NCBI GenBank assembly: GCA_027922465.2
Contig: BQMF02000048.1
Coordinates: 372,001-436,000, forward strand
From: Turritopsis dohrnii
Taxonomy: Eukaryota; Cnidaria; Hydrozoa; Anthoathecata; Oceaniidae
Direction of reading: 5' to 3'
Length of the DNA: 64,000 nt
In this document: piece after piece, positions 21,510 through 34,559 of the stretch
Numbering within the stretch: the stretch's first letter is position 1
How the letters are laid out: every line of letters begins with the position of its first letter
Program-made: the position numbers and the translations under genes
Notes under the pieces: generated by a model
Seen by the model: the letters and a program-made list of their open reading frames with translations, nothing else
Database searches by the model: none
What the model was told of the DNA's origin: nothing

Positions 21510-23674
21510 TCTTATTACAATAATCCGCGATTGTGCACACCACTTTTATTTTAGAGAGTGACATATTTACTTTTTTTTCATGGTCAAATTCTTCTTATTT
21601 TTTCCCTTTTCGTCGTAAAACCACGCAAATGCGACTGCCACTTTTTTTAATGTTACGTAATCTAAGTGTGACGATTAAATTTTTTAAACCAATCAAAACG
21701 CCAGAAATTCTTTTTTTGCCAATTTGATTGGTTGCCGATTTCCAAAAAATTTGTTCGTTAATAACGGTTTTCATTATCACAGTTGTTTTCACGAAGAAAC
21801 ACAGGTTTGTATACATACGAAGGTATTGTTATTATGAAACTGTTTATTGTTAAACTTTTACTGTTATTGTGTTTTAGATTAATAAAAATACAAGTATATA
21901 CCACATGCTTGGGTGAGTTTTTGAACAGATGCTTGTTGTTTTTATATATATAGATTTTTTCAGAGAAAAACCAAACGAAGAACGAGATAAGAAAGTCTAT
22001 TTTTATTTCACGTGCTGTTTACGTACTTCTTTTTATAGTTATCAAATTGTTATGGGAGTGCAGCAGTAAAGCAGTGTAGATGAAGTTGAAGTTGTTTAAA
22101 AATGGCTACAGAAAGGATGATGTTTATTTACATTGGTGATAATGGTTTTTCTTCTTTTCGGTGGGAAATTGTTTGGAAAAGATATAAAGCAATATACGTA
22201 AGTACATGAGTCAAACAAATTTAATAAATACAGCGTTAAAAGAGAGTAAAAACAGAGCTAAAACGATCAAATCATAAAGATGCAGGTCCTACACGAGCAG
22301 TTACTGATTTGTTTTGGTAACGAACTGTTCCTTATTTTATTTATTTCAAATAGCTCTACAGTTATGAAGTTACGAAGAAAGGATTTTTATGTCTTTCACT
22401 GTATAAAAATGGTAGTGGAATTGCAGTAGAAAACAATGAGAAAGTGTATGTTTACAATACGAAAGTATGCTGGAAAGTAAATCGAGTGTTATTAATTTGT
22501 TTACAGGTATGAAATATAGAAAGTATAGAGTTTAGAAGTGTTTCATAATGGCTACTACAGAACATGATCAATATTGTTTACTAACATGATGATGTGAATT
22601 GGTATTGAAAGATAAGTTAAAATAGTATCTATTTAGTTAAAGCACAGTTAGTATTAGTGGATAAATAAAGGATAAGAGGGATGTTTACTGTTGTGTTTTG
22701 AATTTTCCAGAGAGGAGCTTTGAACTGGAAATAAAAAATAAAAAACATCCACTATGTGAATGCTTTCATATGTTAAAAATTCTTTTGCTATACTTATTCT
22801 GTCATTACGTTTGTGTTTTTAATTATTATTTTTAAGGTAAATATGTTTCCAAAGTGTCTTTTAGTTTGTTTTGATGGGTTGAATTATAATTATAATGTTG
22901 AGAGGGTTACTTAAGAGAAGAATGGATTATGTATTTAAGAAGATCTTTTATTATGACTGTGCAATGAAACTATCATACAAAAAAGCGTTATTGGGTGGAT
23001 TTTTCTTAAGTCTATATTTTAAATGCATTATGCATTTATGCATTGATCGTTTACAAACTATGCCTAGGTATATAACTTTGGCTTTATGATTTTACTTGTG
23101 AGTTCTTATCTTCTGGGTAAATTTTTGTTCTTAGTTATTGTTTTTAGGATAAATGCGTACTAGAATTTCTTTTTGTTGTTGTTGTTGTTGTTTATTTCAA
23201 TATCGTTATAGCATGATTAGGTTTTTGGTATTACAATTGAAATATTAATCTTTAAGGCAATAATAAAAAAAGCATAAAGAAATGAAACTCATGGTTTTAA
23301 TCATGATGTTGATGGTTTTGGGAAGAACAGACTATCATTTCACAAATTCATTAATGGTGCTAACTTTGGCACAAAAGAAACACAGTTGGAAGGTATCACT
23401 TTGTTTTCAATTCACATTTCGTAAAGTTATTCAATGTTTTGTATTGTCTGGGTAAGCAGTTCTGTGCTTTTGCTATTTTACACAAAAGTTACTTCTCTTC
23501 TGCATATAGATACATAATCTGAGCCATATTGCTATTGGTTTCTGTTTTAAATTTTCTGAATGTAAGAAATTAATTAAAAAATTAAGACCTGAAAAGAAAC
23601 TTTTACACAAGTTAAATTCTGCGACACAACGCATACTGAACATGGGTGGAGAGCGACGCCGCCTGGGCGGCTAG
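21510..23674 (+). mobile_element. Helitron array unit 4 (family A start, family B end, 2165 bp)
   Basis: The 5' end is family A (TCTTATTACAATAATCCGCG). The 3' end is family B: hairpin GCGACGCCGCCTGGGCGG then CTAG at 23671-23674, followed by T. The interior is paralogous to unit 1 (for example GTTTACAGGTATGAA at 19383 and 22500; AGCATGATTAGGTTTTTGGT at 23209 against 19955). It is therefore a mosaic of the two families. No conserved gene. Confidence 0.75.
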
Positions 23675-25331
23675 TATTTGTAAATTTGCGGAAAAAGAAC
23701 AAAATTCTCTTGATTCTTTTTATTGTCTTTTGATTTGCTAAACTTTTTACCTTGGTATTATACTCAGAGTTGTTGATGTTTCTTAATTATTTTAAAAAGT
23801 TGTTATGTATTTCAAACGTGGTACGCTGGTCGTGATCAAAAACTACATAGTTTGCTTACTTAAGTCAATTTTATTTTAATTACCTTCAGATTTTTTTGGG
23901 TGGTGATGACTGTTGTATTGCTGTATGTTTTGCTGGAAACAATTCATCAGTGAGTTTGCTAGGGGCTCTTACATCATTAATACTTCAGCTCAACTTCGCT
24001 TTTTACAGTGATCACCCCCTCCCATGTTAAAAACGTTTGCTAAAGATCAAGAATAAATATTTAAAGGAAACATTTCAATGTTGAAATCCTGTGCATCCTT
24101 TGATGTTTCAGATGTAACTAATAGGTTCATTTTAGTTAAAGATGAAGTAAACTAAAATAGTAAGGAAACAATTTTGTGTTCTTTCTTATATTTGCTGGGA
24201 TCTTCATCAATCATCGGTGCTCCTATCCGTTCATGTTATTCATCATGTATATATGTCAGATCAAAACAATCTATTTTTTGACCAGTTTTTTTGTCGTGTT
24301 ATTCTCCAAGTACTGATAGTGCTTATATTCTGTTTTATAGCTTACACTGCATCTTCAGGTTGAACGATATTCAGATTTAAATCTTACTTATATACAGCTC
24401 AACACTGACAGTTTTAGCTGAGTCATTGCGTTTTTTAAAAGGGAGTCATTGAACAATGATAACCTAAGGGAGTAAATCAGATGATACAGAGAGCATCTTA
24501 AGGGAGTAATTTTGCTTTACAGGGGTGTCAATTTCAATTTCCTTAAAATGAACACTATAAAGGGAATCAATTTGACACCTTTAAGTGATCATAATTTATG
24601 TAAAATAAATGGGTCTTTATAGGAGTCATTTTGATGCTCGTCGGAGAGCCAAATCGAAAAACAAAGACACTTTTTCGCACGTTTTAAAAATTTTTACGTA
24701 AGCAATTCTCAGAGCCTCAGATGTCACAAAACGGTATAAAAGATTTTACACCCTTAAACAATAAAGATACGGTTATTTACTCTTAGGGGGACTTTCTTTG
24801 CTTTTTACTAAATGATTATTCTTTTGTATAGATATTTCCCCATGTAACCACAAAAATTGCATACACTTATTTAATAAGACCGTACGATAGCATTGAAGAA
24901 AAAAAACAACAACTATAATTTATCGACTTCACTGGTTTACTGGTTTCATTGGTAACATATACATATTTCATTTTAGAAGGTATGTAGTTGTACTAATCTT
25001 GGATTCCTTTCTTGACAAAATTGAATGTGTCCGTGCGACTGACAATTTCTTTCGTTTGTTTTCTTGTTCTTAAATAATCGGCGATTAATATTCTATATGA
25101 TAATTTAGCTTGCTTACTCGTTAATTTTCTTTTAAAAAACAACAAAACAACACTGACTATGGCCCACAAAGCACAGTCGGCTTTGCAGACGGTAACTAAA
25201 TATGTTATAAGTACGCTGTTTTTCCTTTACCAGCCATAAACAATTCGCAGTTCAATGCAATATTTCTGAATGTGTATTAAAATTTAAAAATTAAAAGAGC
25301 TGTGCAAAAACATCAATTTTTAAGCAATGTA
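23675..25331. other. Gene-free interval
   Basis: No supported frame. An imperfect inverted pair lies at about 24523-24583 (GGTGTCAATTTCAATTTCC against GGGAATCAATTTGACACC), with AAGGGAGT words repeated between 24440 and 24515; it may be a small decayed foldback element. Confidence 0.4.
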
Positions 25332-25446
25332 TTTTTAAACAGACTTTAACAATTTCTTCATAAATAAAATTTATCTGCAGCAATTGGATTAACCATATTA
25401 ACAGTTTGTACATGGCTTTTGATTCAAGTATCGATATAAATTTTCA
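25332..25446 (+). repeat. Inverted copy of the PA14-gene 5' flank (8974-9087)
   Basis: Reads AAACAGACTTTAACAATTTC through GATTCAAGTATCGATATAAA. The match stops just before the position where the PA14 gene's first exon would begin. The GACGTC repeat follows at once, so no duplicated gene is seen here. Confidence 0.65.
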
Positions 25447-25447
25447 A

Positions 25448-25565
25448 GACGGGCACAAGACGTCTTTGAGACGTCTCAATTTAATCGTAAATTGGTCCTT
25501 TGGTTTTAAGATCATTTTGCGACGTCGTAGAGACGTCCCAAAATGGACGTCGCAAGTGGGATCCT
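25448..25565 (+). repeat. GACGTC-rich dispersed repeat, copy 2
   Basis: GGCACAAGACGTCTTTGAGA through GACGTCGCAAGTGGGATCC, about 90% like 17012-17135. It abuts the duplicated flank sequence at 25446. Confidence 0.6.
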
Positions 25566-26335
25566 TTAGTTGTTTTCAAAATAAAAGCTTTTGGAGAACA
25601 AAATATATTTGTTTTAAATACTTGAATAAAATCCTATCGAATGGTGTAAAAATCGCTGAAATGTGGTATGTGTGTGAAAAGTTATAAGCCGTTAAGTTCA
25701 GACGAAAATCCTCTGGGACACAATGCACAGCGTGTTTCAAATATAAGGCTACTGAAAATATTATTCACTATAGCGTTTGAGATAATTCTAAAAGTAAGAA
25801 AAGTTCTATACCAAAAGCAAGAGAAAAAGAAGGGCTATCCACTGACATTGAAATCTCATTGAAATGTTAATACAACGGTTGTAAGGGCATCTAGCAATTC
25901 ATTTGTAGTATGATGATGATCAGAAATTACTTCCACTATTTGGTACGTTCGATGCGATGACATTAATAGAATATCATATTTTCATATCTAAACAAACATA
26001 ATTTTTTTAAGTTACTTTCAGTTGAAAGGATGTTCGATGATACTCTTTGTAAGACTTTCGTATCTTTCTGATAGCGAACACCTTGCGAAATAGTCAAAAA
26101 ATATGTACTAATGCACAAAAGATATCTTGTCCGCTGTGAGCCTTCCACAATAATTTTGTCGCTATTCGTTGTTTTTTTTTCGATCATTTGAAAAAAAAGT
26201 AAGATTTCTGAATAGCATGATAAAACTTTGTTTTATTTTTTTTTTTTTTTTCATATTTTTTAAATTTGGGCATCTTTCAATGAAATGGACATTATTATTC
26301 TTATTTTCCACTATAAACTATTAACTATTTTCAAC
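25566..26335. other. Gene-free interval
   Basis: Only short unsupported frames. There is a poly-T tract near 26236-26250 just upstream of the LINE fragment. Confidence 0.35.
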
Positions 26336-26719
26336 TATTTTCAACTTCTAAAAAAAGAAAACTCATTCACAATACATCAAAAAAATTTACAAAGTTTGGC
26401 CATTGAGCTATATAAAATAAAAAATGGATTATCTACAGTTTTGATGAATGAAAATTTTAAAATAAATGGAAATGAAAAGACTTTGAGAAAAAGAAACGAC
26501 TTTTCGATTCAAAATGTTAGAACAGTACATTATGGTTTAGAATCCCTAAGCTATCTTGGCCCAAAAATCTGGGCCCTTGTACCAGAGGAAATTAAGAGTT
26601 TGAAAACACTGTTTTTCTTCAAAAACAAAATCAGGCAATGGGCTCCAGAGAACTGCCCATGTAGACTTTGCAAAACCTACATTCCTGATTTAGGATTTGT
26701 TAATGTTGGGCATGCATAA
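26336..26719 (+). pseudogene. LINE (Jockey/CR1-type) reverse-transcriptase C-terminal fragment
   Basis: About 125 residues, open to the stop at 26717. The pattern LQSLAIELYKIKNGLSTVLM ... VRTVHYGLESLSYLGPKIW ... LVPEEIKSLKTLFFFKNKIRQW ... CPCRLCKTYI is the familiar C-terminal tail of cnidarian and mollusc non-LTR retrotransposon ORF2 proteins, ending in the CxCRLCKxxI motif. The upstream RT and endonuclease are missing, as usual for a 5'-truncated LINE insertion. The fragment is not interrupted, which suggests a fairly young insertion. Confidence 0.75.
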
Positions 26720-27449
26720 GACATAAATTCTCTGAAAATCGAGGAATATTTTTTTGTGTTGTGAATTTTCATTTCTTGTGCTTTGTGTAATTGTAGATTT
26801 ATGTTGTTGACTTTAATTAGCTAAACTATTGTAAAGCTATGTTCTTTTTTTATATATATGTATATGTAGATAAATCTGTCCCCAAATTTTCATATAAGTC
26901 CCCCAAAAATCCCATCAGTCGTTGAATCGCCTTTGATTGGGAATGTAAGAAAAAAACGTTGGAATACTCAAAACTCTGAGTCTACAGTGAAACTAATACT
27001 GATTATATTAGAGCAATCTTCTAAAGACCTCCAAAACGCAAGTAGGAAGTTAAAATAGAATTGACGTAATGCAATAGGATGACTTGCATACAACAAGATC
27101 TAAGATTCATTTTTATGTCATGTGCAACAGATTCAGTAGCATATGTATTTGAATAAGTTATTTTACTTCTTTTGAAGTCAAATGTAACAAGTCTTTTTAA
27201 CACTGTCAGACACTGAAACCAGCTGCAATTAATTAAAAAACATTTTTTAAAAAAATTGCGAAACAAAAACATTTCTCTTAAATTAAAAGTTTCTTAATAA
27301 TTTTATTGCATATTTGTATTTCAGACAAAGATGCAGTAAGAGTTATTTCGTTTAGAAAATTATAAACAAAATTGTGAGGTAACAATGGTCTCCTAAGTGC
27401 AAAAAAATCATGGGAACGATTCATTTGAAGTTCATGCTGAGATTCTATT
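26720..27449. other. LINE tail and gene-free interval
   Basis: The first part is probably the LINE 3' UTR. No coding frame is supported. The CTATT target duplication of the next element is at 27445-27449. Confidence 0.35.
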
Positions 27450-30107
27450 CAGTGGCGGATTTAGGGTATGTCGCAATAGGCGCAAAGACTAACCTCTTTT
27501 TTGCTAAAAAGGGTTTTTTAATGGTTCAGTAATTCTAAATTATCGAAAAAGCTAAACTATTTCCTTCCTGCTAACTACCTTCTCTTTGCAAAGAAGAAAA
27601 GTCCGCCGCGAGCGCGAATTTAAAATTGATGTTTTTTGCCAATGTAGCTCCCATTCGACGCTAGCAAGGAAAGCGCTTCGCAGAAGTAAGTCTTCGATTT
27701 CATGAAGTTAGTCTTCGAATTTTATGACGGGGGTATAGAAGCATTTGAGATACCAGTATTTTACTTGTTAAATCATGCTTTTACTACCCCCTTGTTCGCT
27801 AAGTTAGTTGGGTTAGTCGCTGGAGTAAAAGACAGAATCACTCTTATTTTTTTCGGAGGAAAGTATGCAGAGTGTTCCTGATTGAAAGCTTAATTTTTTG
27901 CGTTAGGGGGTAACTTAATTTCCAATTATCCACAAAAACAGGGAACGACTACCTTTTTTTGTACCCCCTTCCTGCAGAACTTAAAACATGTGCTGCAAAT
28001 GTGCTGGTAGCGATGGAAGTTCTTTCCTGTCTTGCAAATATGGCGAGTATACATTCTTTTGAAGATGTAAAACATTTATTTGTGAACCATACCAATGCAA
28101 ACTTGGCAATACTTTATGATTAATTACTGGAGAAGATTCAGAAAGAATGCTTTGAGGTTTCTTTACCTCTTTCCCTTCACGATTATTGTAAGTAGAACAT
28201 TTGTAGATGAGAATATTGTTTGTTGACATTTTTGAAAATTTCTTAAATTCAGATCAAGGCTTCTAAAGACGTTCAGTACCCTGAAATACTTTATTGTTAA
28301 CTGTTTCCACACACACAACACAATAACAAACAAGTCCACATGTTGATAAATAATCTCATGTTGTGTGTAAGTGTAAATATTTATAAAAATATGTTTCATG
28401 GTGAAACTTTTGCAGCACATTTTCTTGTGAAAAGTAGCTAATAGGGTTAAATAGCTACAGTTCTCAAGAAGCTCTTTACACGAATTAGTAGGTCATTAAA
28501 AAATTAACAGTTTCAAAAACAATAATGAAGACGAAAGAAACAAATATTTTTTCTTTATAACTTTACGTGTGCTATTTGGGTTTTTTGTAAAAATATAATT
28601 ATATAATTACACATTGTTATTTCTTATACGTAACAAGCCACTTTTTTGACTGAGCCTCGATTTTCTCAATTTGGCATAATCTGACTAAAACTAGTTAGCC
28701 TATCTTTGTTAATTGTTAAATTTGAAAACTTTAATGAAAGTTTGATCTTTGGTGCAACAAAAACTTACAATAATGTTTAATTTAATACATGAGAAATCTG
28801 AATTTATATTTAAAAAGTATTTAAGATTTGATTTTGCTTATTAGTATCATTTTGTAAAAGGGAAATTTATTTTAATTATTAATTTATCTATTTGGTCTTA
28901 CTATTTTAGGTGTACAAGGCATTGCCAAGTGTAATCAATATCACTATATTAATTGGGGAGAATATTACAATCGTCAAATATCTGGTATACTTGAAACAAT
29001 GGAACTGTGGAACCAAAGACAACAGTAACGAATGTCAATATGAAGTGTTGGGTATTTCCAGTCATATGTGGTTAAAAACTAATGCTATCAGGAAACACCG
29101 ATTCAAAGATATCTTCAGTGATTATTCATTTAAAGAACATCTGACCCATTTTTTAAATTGAATTTTGTCAATGAACGTATAAAGTTGCAACATAAATCTG
29201 AATGTTATCATTATCTCTGAGTCAATGTATATACTGGAACATTTCTTGTTGGTTTAACTGACTAGTAATTCTTTATGGTTTTGAAAAATCCTTTTTATTC
29301 AGGCTACTTTTACTACTCAATTTTTTAGTGTTAGAAAAGGAAATACTTTCATGTTGGTTGTAGCCTGTTATTACAGGTCTATTTATTGAGTCTATTTATT
29401 GTAAGAGGGAGCTAGTCCTTTGTCTTTCAGGAATTATGAAATAGAACAGAAACAACTAGACAAAAAGCTGCGGGCATTCCAAGAGGTTACACTCCCTTGC
29501 AAATCTTTTGTGGATTTCCGGATGTAGCAGGATTGTGGCTATTGCAGCCCATCATCCTCGTAACTCACAACCATGGACAAAAAATTTTAAAAATTCATGT
29601 GCAGTGATCCCTAGCCTAGGTTAGGGCCTATCCCCATTATGGGAAGGTGTATGTCTGTCTGTCTGTCTGTCTGTCTATTTATTGAGTCGCATTTAAGTAC
29701 ATTGTATTGATAGAATTTATTGAAAGAAAACTAACAAAAGTATCAGATACTTTTTCGGTCTATCATGCATGCTCATTTACGCACTGTTTACGAATTCAAC
29801 TCACTCTTGCTCGAATTTTGTTGAATGAAAATCCGGATTTCACGCAACCCAGTTCAGTTGGCAAACTGAACCATTGTAGTTATTTTGTCCTTTCCTGCCC
29901 CCACTGCGTTCTTGTAGGAAGAAACAGATCTGACAAAAGTATCAAAATTGAGGTGAAATGCTTCCCTAGAACCTTTGAAAAGCGTAATTTTTCGGGGCTT
30001 CCCCCCGGCCCCAATTGGGGGGTTCACAGCACCCCCAACACCCCCAGCTGATACTTAAAATTCCTTGCTTCGCGACATACCTCTTTTAAATCCTGCATCC
30101 GCCCCTG
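27450..30107. mobile_element. TIR transposon with CAG ends and 5-bp duplication (hAT-like, no transposase)
   Basis: Left end CAGTGGCGGATTTAGG; right end, reversed, CAGGGGCGGATGCAGGATTT. Both also carry GTATGTCGC about 15-25 bases in. Flanks are CTATT (27445-27449 and 30108-30112). CAG-initial TIRs with GGCGGAT are common among hAT elements, but hAT usually makes 8-bp duplications; some hAT lineages make 5-6 bp. No transposase-like frame is seen. Two exon-like frames with good acceptors occur: 28909-29161 (VYKALPSVINITILIG...) and 29424-29526 (NYEIEQKQLDKKLRAFQEVT); neither is recognised. A (GTCT)n run sits at 29652-29677. A single 2.66-kb element is inferred; two separate ends are possible. 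Confidence 0.5.
29652..29677. repeat. Microsatellite (GTCT)n
   Basis: Six uninterrupted GTCT units. Confidence 0.9.
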
Positions 30108-30504
30108 CTATTAATCACATATCGGTTACAACTTCCACTACTTGCAAAACATGAAAAGTAAAAAACCAAACGGAAAGATGAAAACAATCGAGAATAACAT
30201 GTACAAATATGTTTTATTAGTTCGCCCCCAATTGAAATTCTTGTCATAAATTTGCAGTTGGAAGTGTCTCTAAAAAATAACTTCTGAATATGCAACTTTT
30301 ACTGATACTCTATCCATTCAACTAAATGGTAAAAAACTAAATTAATTATGTTTGCAATCTTCTGCAAGGGAGAATCAAAGAACCGATGAAAACAAAACAA
30401 AGGTTGACTATCCCAAGTTTCAATAGATTTATAAAATCTATTTTATCTTTAAATCATATTTATTCTTGCAAGCATCATATGAAAACGTGAATTCCCACTA
30501 GATC

Positions 30505-31321
30505 ATGGATGAAATGAAGTTTCGCGTGTTCCAGATAGTAATTGTGTTATCAACATCTGGATTTCTTCTGCAAATTTTTTTCGCATCATTGCGTTGGTGA
30601 CGTCAAAAGCTCGACGAAACAGTCAACGCACTGGTCTAATCAGCGCATTATTCAGTAATATTTTTTTTTGTTTGGCATTATGGTCAAATTCTATATATCT
30701 AAAAGTAAATGACCATCCACTTGATATACGATCATTACATATGTTGGCAAATATTGCTAAAAGTGTTATTTTAGATCTTTACATGTTCTCTATAACTTAC
30801 ACTATCCAACATGTTGGATGAAGAAACACAAAATAAAATTTGTATCTGTAACATGGTGTGCACTATCGGTTTTCACTATTTTGACTTGGACATTTGTCGG
30901 TATTTATGAGTCACTGGGAGACACGATTATCTCGTTCCTTGGATCGATATCTGTAATACTTGTGATTCTTTTATTCATTTTATTTTCCGTGACAAACTTG
31001 CCTATTATCTTGAAAATAAGAATGCACAATCAAGATCATCCAGAAAACAACACTTTAAAAAGTTTATTACCAACTCTAGCTGTTGGTAATTTCATGCTGT
31101 TGTATGGCATTCCTATTAGTATCATGCGGATAGCTACAGTTGCTAATTCCGGCATTATGTCGTATGATGATAGGAAGATACTCGCACATTTTATGTCTAT
31201 TGGCACATTTGCAAACATAATTTGTGATGGCATTATTTTTATGACGACAGTGAAGGAAATCAACATCGCAATTATTGACTGGTGGAAAGGTTTGAAAGCA
31301 CGAATATGTGCAAATCGATAA
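30505..31321 (+). pseudogene. Seven-transmembrane receptor-like gene, two frameshifts
   Basis: From the ATG at 30505: TM1 (FQIVIVLSTSGFLLQIFFA), then a shift near 30598. Next TM2 (SNIFFCLALWSNSIYL) and TM3 (NIAKSVILDLYMFSITYTI), then a stop at 30819 and a shift to the frame opened by the ATG at 30818. Then TM4 (VTWCALSVFTILTWTFVG), TM5 (FLGSISVILVILLFILFSV), TM6 (TLAVGNFMLLYGIPISIM) and TM7 (FANIICDGIIFMTTVKEI), with a basic tail ending at 31321. Seven hydrophobic segments in this spacing indicate a GPCR-type membrane protein; no known subfamily motif (DRY or NPxxY) is evident. It is intronless. A second, more decayed copy is at 60.8 kb. Confidence 0.6.
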
Positions 31322-34300
31322 CAGTGAAACAGCTTTACTGTGTGTGAATATCTAATTTATATCTCATCTCTTTCTCAATTATTCAGTACACCTTAAAACT
31401 GCCGACATACTTTGTGCAACAACGTTATAACTGAATTAGGCTGAAATAAGACTGAAGGTCTTATGGAGCATATATGAGACATTTTTCAAAATAGGAAAAA
31501 AAGACAGCTTCAACGAATGGCACAGAATGGTGAAAATGCGCGCCCTTGAAAATTCGCGGAGATGAAGCTTATATTTTCGCTCAATTTCTTTGGATGCATA
31601 CAATGTTTGTATCAATGTCCGTATTTCATCATACTTCACCTTTTTGAGTTTTACATAAGAACTATCAAATCGTTATGCGCCCAAATTGCAATGCATTCCA
31701 AAGTTCAGTTCAAACTTGTCATAAAGGTCTTTATGTCTTACTTTTCTTTTGTAGATGGTTTTGGTTTATGAATTGGAAATAATCATAACCAAGAGATTTT
31801 CATTTATCTATATATACTAATCCGCATTAATTTTAAAATTTAATTTAATTAAATTTTAAGGTCAAGTTCTTCTCACGGCTGTTTCAAATGGCGATTCTAC
31901 GAAATTAAGCGTTTTTTACGGAGGCCTGAAACGAGTTATAAAAAATGTAAACAAATCGGGAGGGAAACCTCCAACTTTTGAACGCAGATATATGAAGATT
32001 TTTGAATGGAAACTTCAAGATTAATGAATGAATAAGAAAACACGTGCCCCTGGAGAATATCAATTTTAAAAACTGAAAGTACTTTGGATTAAATTAAAGG
32101 TAGTTTAAACTCCCTAAAGAGGCCTTCCGTTTATGACGGTTCAAAACTGAGGTGCAAAACCATGCGTTTTTTACAATGTTATAGAGTTTTTTGAGTTGTC
32201 AAACATTTATTTTTGGGCTCCCAAAAGGTTCAGAAATTGGCAGTAAAAGTTTAGTTACCTAGCCATTTTTTATCGTAAAGTTATCGAGGATGAAACTTCA
32301 GCAATCTTTCGTTGACATAATGAGTACATTTTCAATTCTCAAGAATGCTATGAAGAAACTTTGTTGAATTTGTGGACGTACAATAACTGGAAAATAGTTT
32401 ATTATATTTGCGACAACATCTAGAGGTTGAATAATGTATTTAAGCTCAACTTTAATGCAGATTTATCCAACATTCATCCTACAATGTACAGTAAAAATTG
32501 TAGTTACATTGGACTGTGTACACTAACACTGATTGCCCTACATGTTGAAGAACAGAATAGAATAGAATATTTATATTATTTGTCACAAAAAAATTTAATA
32601 CAAAGTATATAATAAGACGAAATAAAGCCTGGAGACCACCCCAGTAGATAAATCTAAACAAAGGAGGCGACCACCAAAAAAGAAGGCAAAAAAATATAGC
32701 TGCAAATAAATATATACAACAGAAAATGGAAAGATAAATTAAATGGTAGTAAATAAAAATTAAAAAGTAAAAAAAGTAAAAAAACTGTTTCCTGAAGGAG
32801 AAACTTATCCAAGAGTGAGAAGCTAGTTGCATGTTTAGGTAGTATCTTAGAAAGAAATCAGTGACCAGTTTTAAACACCACTCAGTATGCCAAGGAAAGA
32901 TCAATTACATTTCGATAAAATGCATGTGTTACATTCACATCAGGTGTTTTTTCGAAATTGTTCAACATGCTTGAACCATTTTACAATGAATTAGACATCA
33001 ATCCAGCTTGCACAGGAAATTTCCTATTTTAACACTTGTTATGGCAATTTTATCGAACTATTGAAACGTAAACAACAGGTTAACATTGATATTCAAGAAT
33101 TGGAAGATCATCTTGAAATACTTCAACAAGAGGTTCCACAAGTTGTAGCAGATAATGACAACAAACAATGAATCATCAGCCAGCAATTAGCCATCTAGAG
33201 AAATAAATAAAAGATAAAATAAGATAAAAAGAATCTCCTGACCTTAACATAGACATGCCAGAAAACATTGGTGTGTGTACTTCATCACTTGGTGTGACTT
33301 AAAATAAATCAGTGTCAAGCATATATCACCACTTCAGGTAGATTTGTCTTGGAATTCGTACTTAGTCATAACACAGAAACATTTTCTTAATTAAGTTCAA
33401 AAATTTTTCAGGGAGAGAATACTAAAGTTTTATGCAGCAGTATTCCTAATGTTGTCAAACAGCATACCAACAACATCCAATTGCATAACAAATCAGAGCA
33501 TGAAGTTATTTGAAACACTCTTCTTGAAATTTAGCAGATGTCATAACATTTTTAACTCAGCAGGGCACTGTCAGTTGAAAAAATTGATTCACTGGGTGGG
33601 TACTAATTTTGACCGTGTTCGAATAAATAATTACACAACATTGTGTAAGTTTCAAATTTTTTGTAGAAATATTGATATCAGAATTTTTGGATTTTCTCCA
33701 TAAAAACTGCCCTGATATAAACATCAGTCCAAAAATTCACATATGGAACATTTCTTAGGAAAATGGAACATCAGCTTTCTATAGAGAGCAGGGTGAAGAG
33801 AGCATTCATTCAAACAAATGAAACATTGATACAGTAACATCAAAAATTTTGTCAGACATATAAGGCATCTCATGAATCAGCACTTCCTCGTTCTACTCTA
33901 TCTACGTACCCTCCCGCCGAAGCTCAACAAATCAAACCGAAATGAAGAAAGTTATCAGCATCAAATTAATTTATATGTGCTGTGCTGTATGTATTATTAT
34001 TAAAGGAAATTACCTGTGTATCAAATTGTTATCCTGAAATATGAGCTCCACACTTAAATTATTTCCCCACTTCAGGATCTATTTGCCAAACAAAAAAAAA
34101 AAATGGCTACAGTTACAGATCTTTATATAGTGTTGATACATCTATTAGCAACTCCATTACATAATATTTGATGCCTAAAAAACTCCAGGTCATACTTATT
34201 TCGTACAAAGTCCATCTCCAAGGGGGTTGCTATGGAGAACCATAACAAAACTTTATAAGCTTTTCAAGTAAAATTCTCTAACAATCCAGGGAAACTTCTG

Positions 34301-34440
34301 TGATTATTATGTATGCCAAAGATTAGAAACGACAAAATACACTTTTTTTATATCCAGAGAGTCTTTGATTAAAGAGAACTTCGTTCAGATATTCTAATGG
34401 ACTGGATCATGATTTCTGCGTGCACCAGTTTATGGCAACT
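31322..34440. other. Gene-poor interval with a Helitron 5'-end remnant
   Basis: At 31807 a family A-like start (A|TCTATATATACTAATCCGCAT) leads into GGTCAAGTTCTTCTCACGG, but no 3' end is found. A frame at about 33044-33172 (NFIELLKRKQQVNIDIQELE...) could be a coiled-coil scrap. AGAAT repeats occur near 32563. Nothing else is supported. Confidence 0.35.
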
Positions 34441-34559
34441 ACGTGAAAATAATACGCACTCCGCTTTATCTTAATTTCGCGTACGAAACAGCCGTGTTCT
34501 TAGCTGCGCGTAAAACCACAAAGAAGCAAGAGCATTTTTTACAAGCTATCAATATGCTA

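Noticed and set aside
32479..32904. 141-codon minus-strand frame rich in Phe/Tyr/Leu
   Set aside because: Composition of an AT-rich tract; no membrane-protein pattern conserved elsewhere and no splice support.
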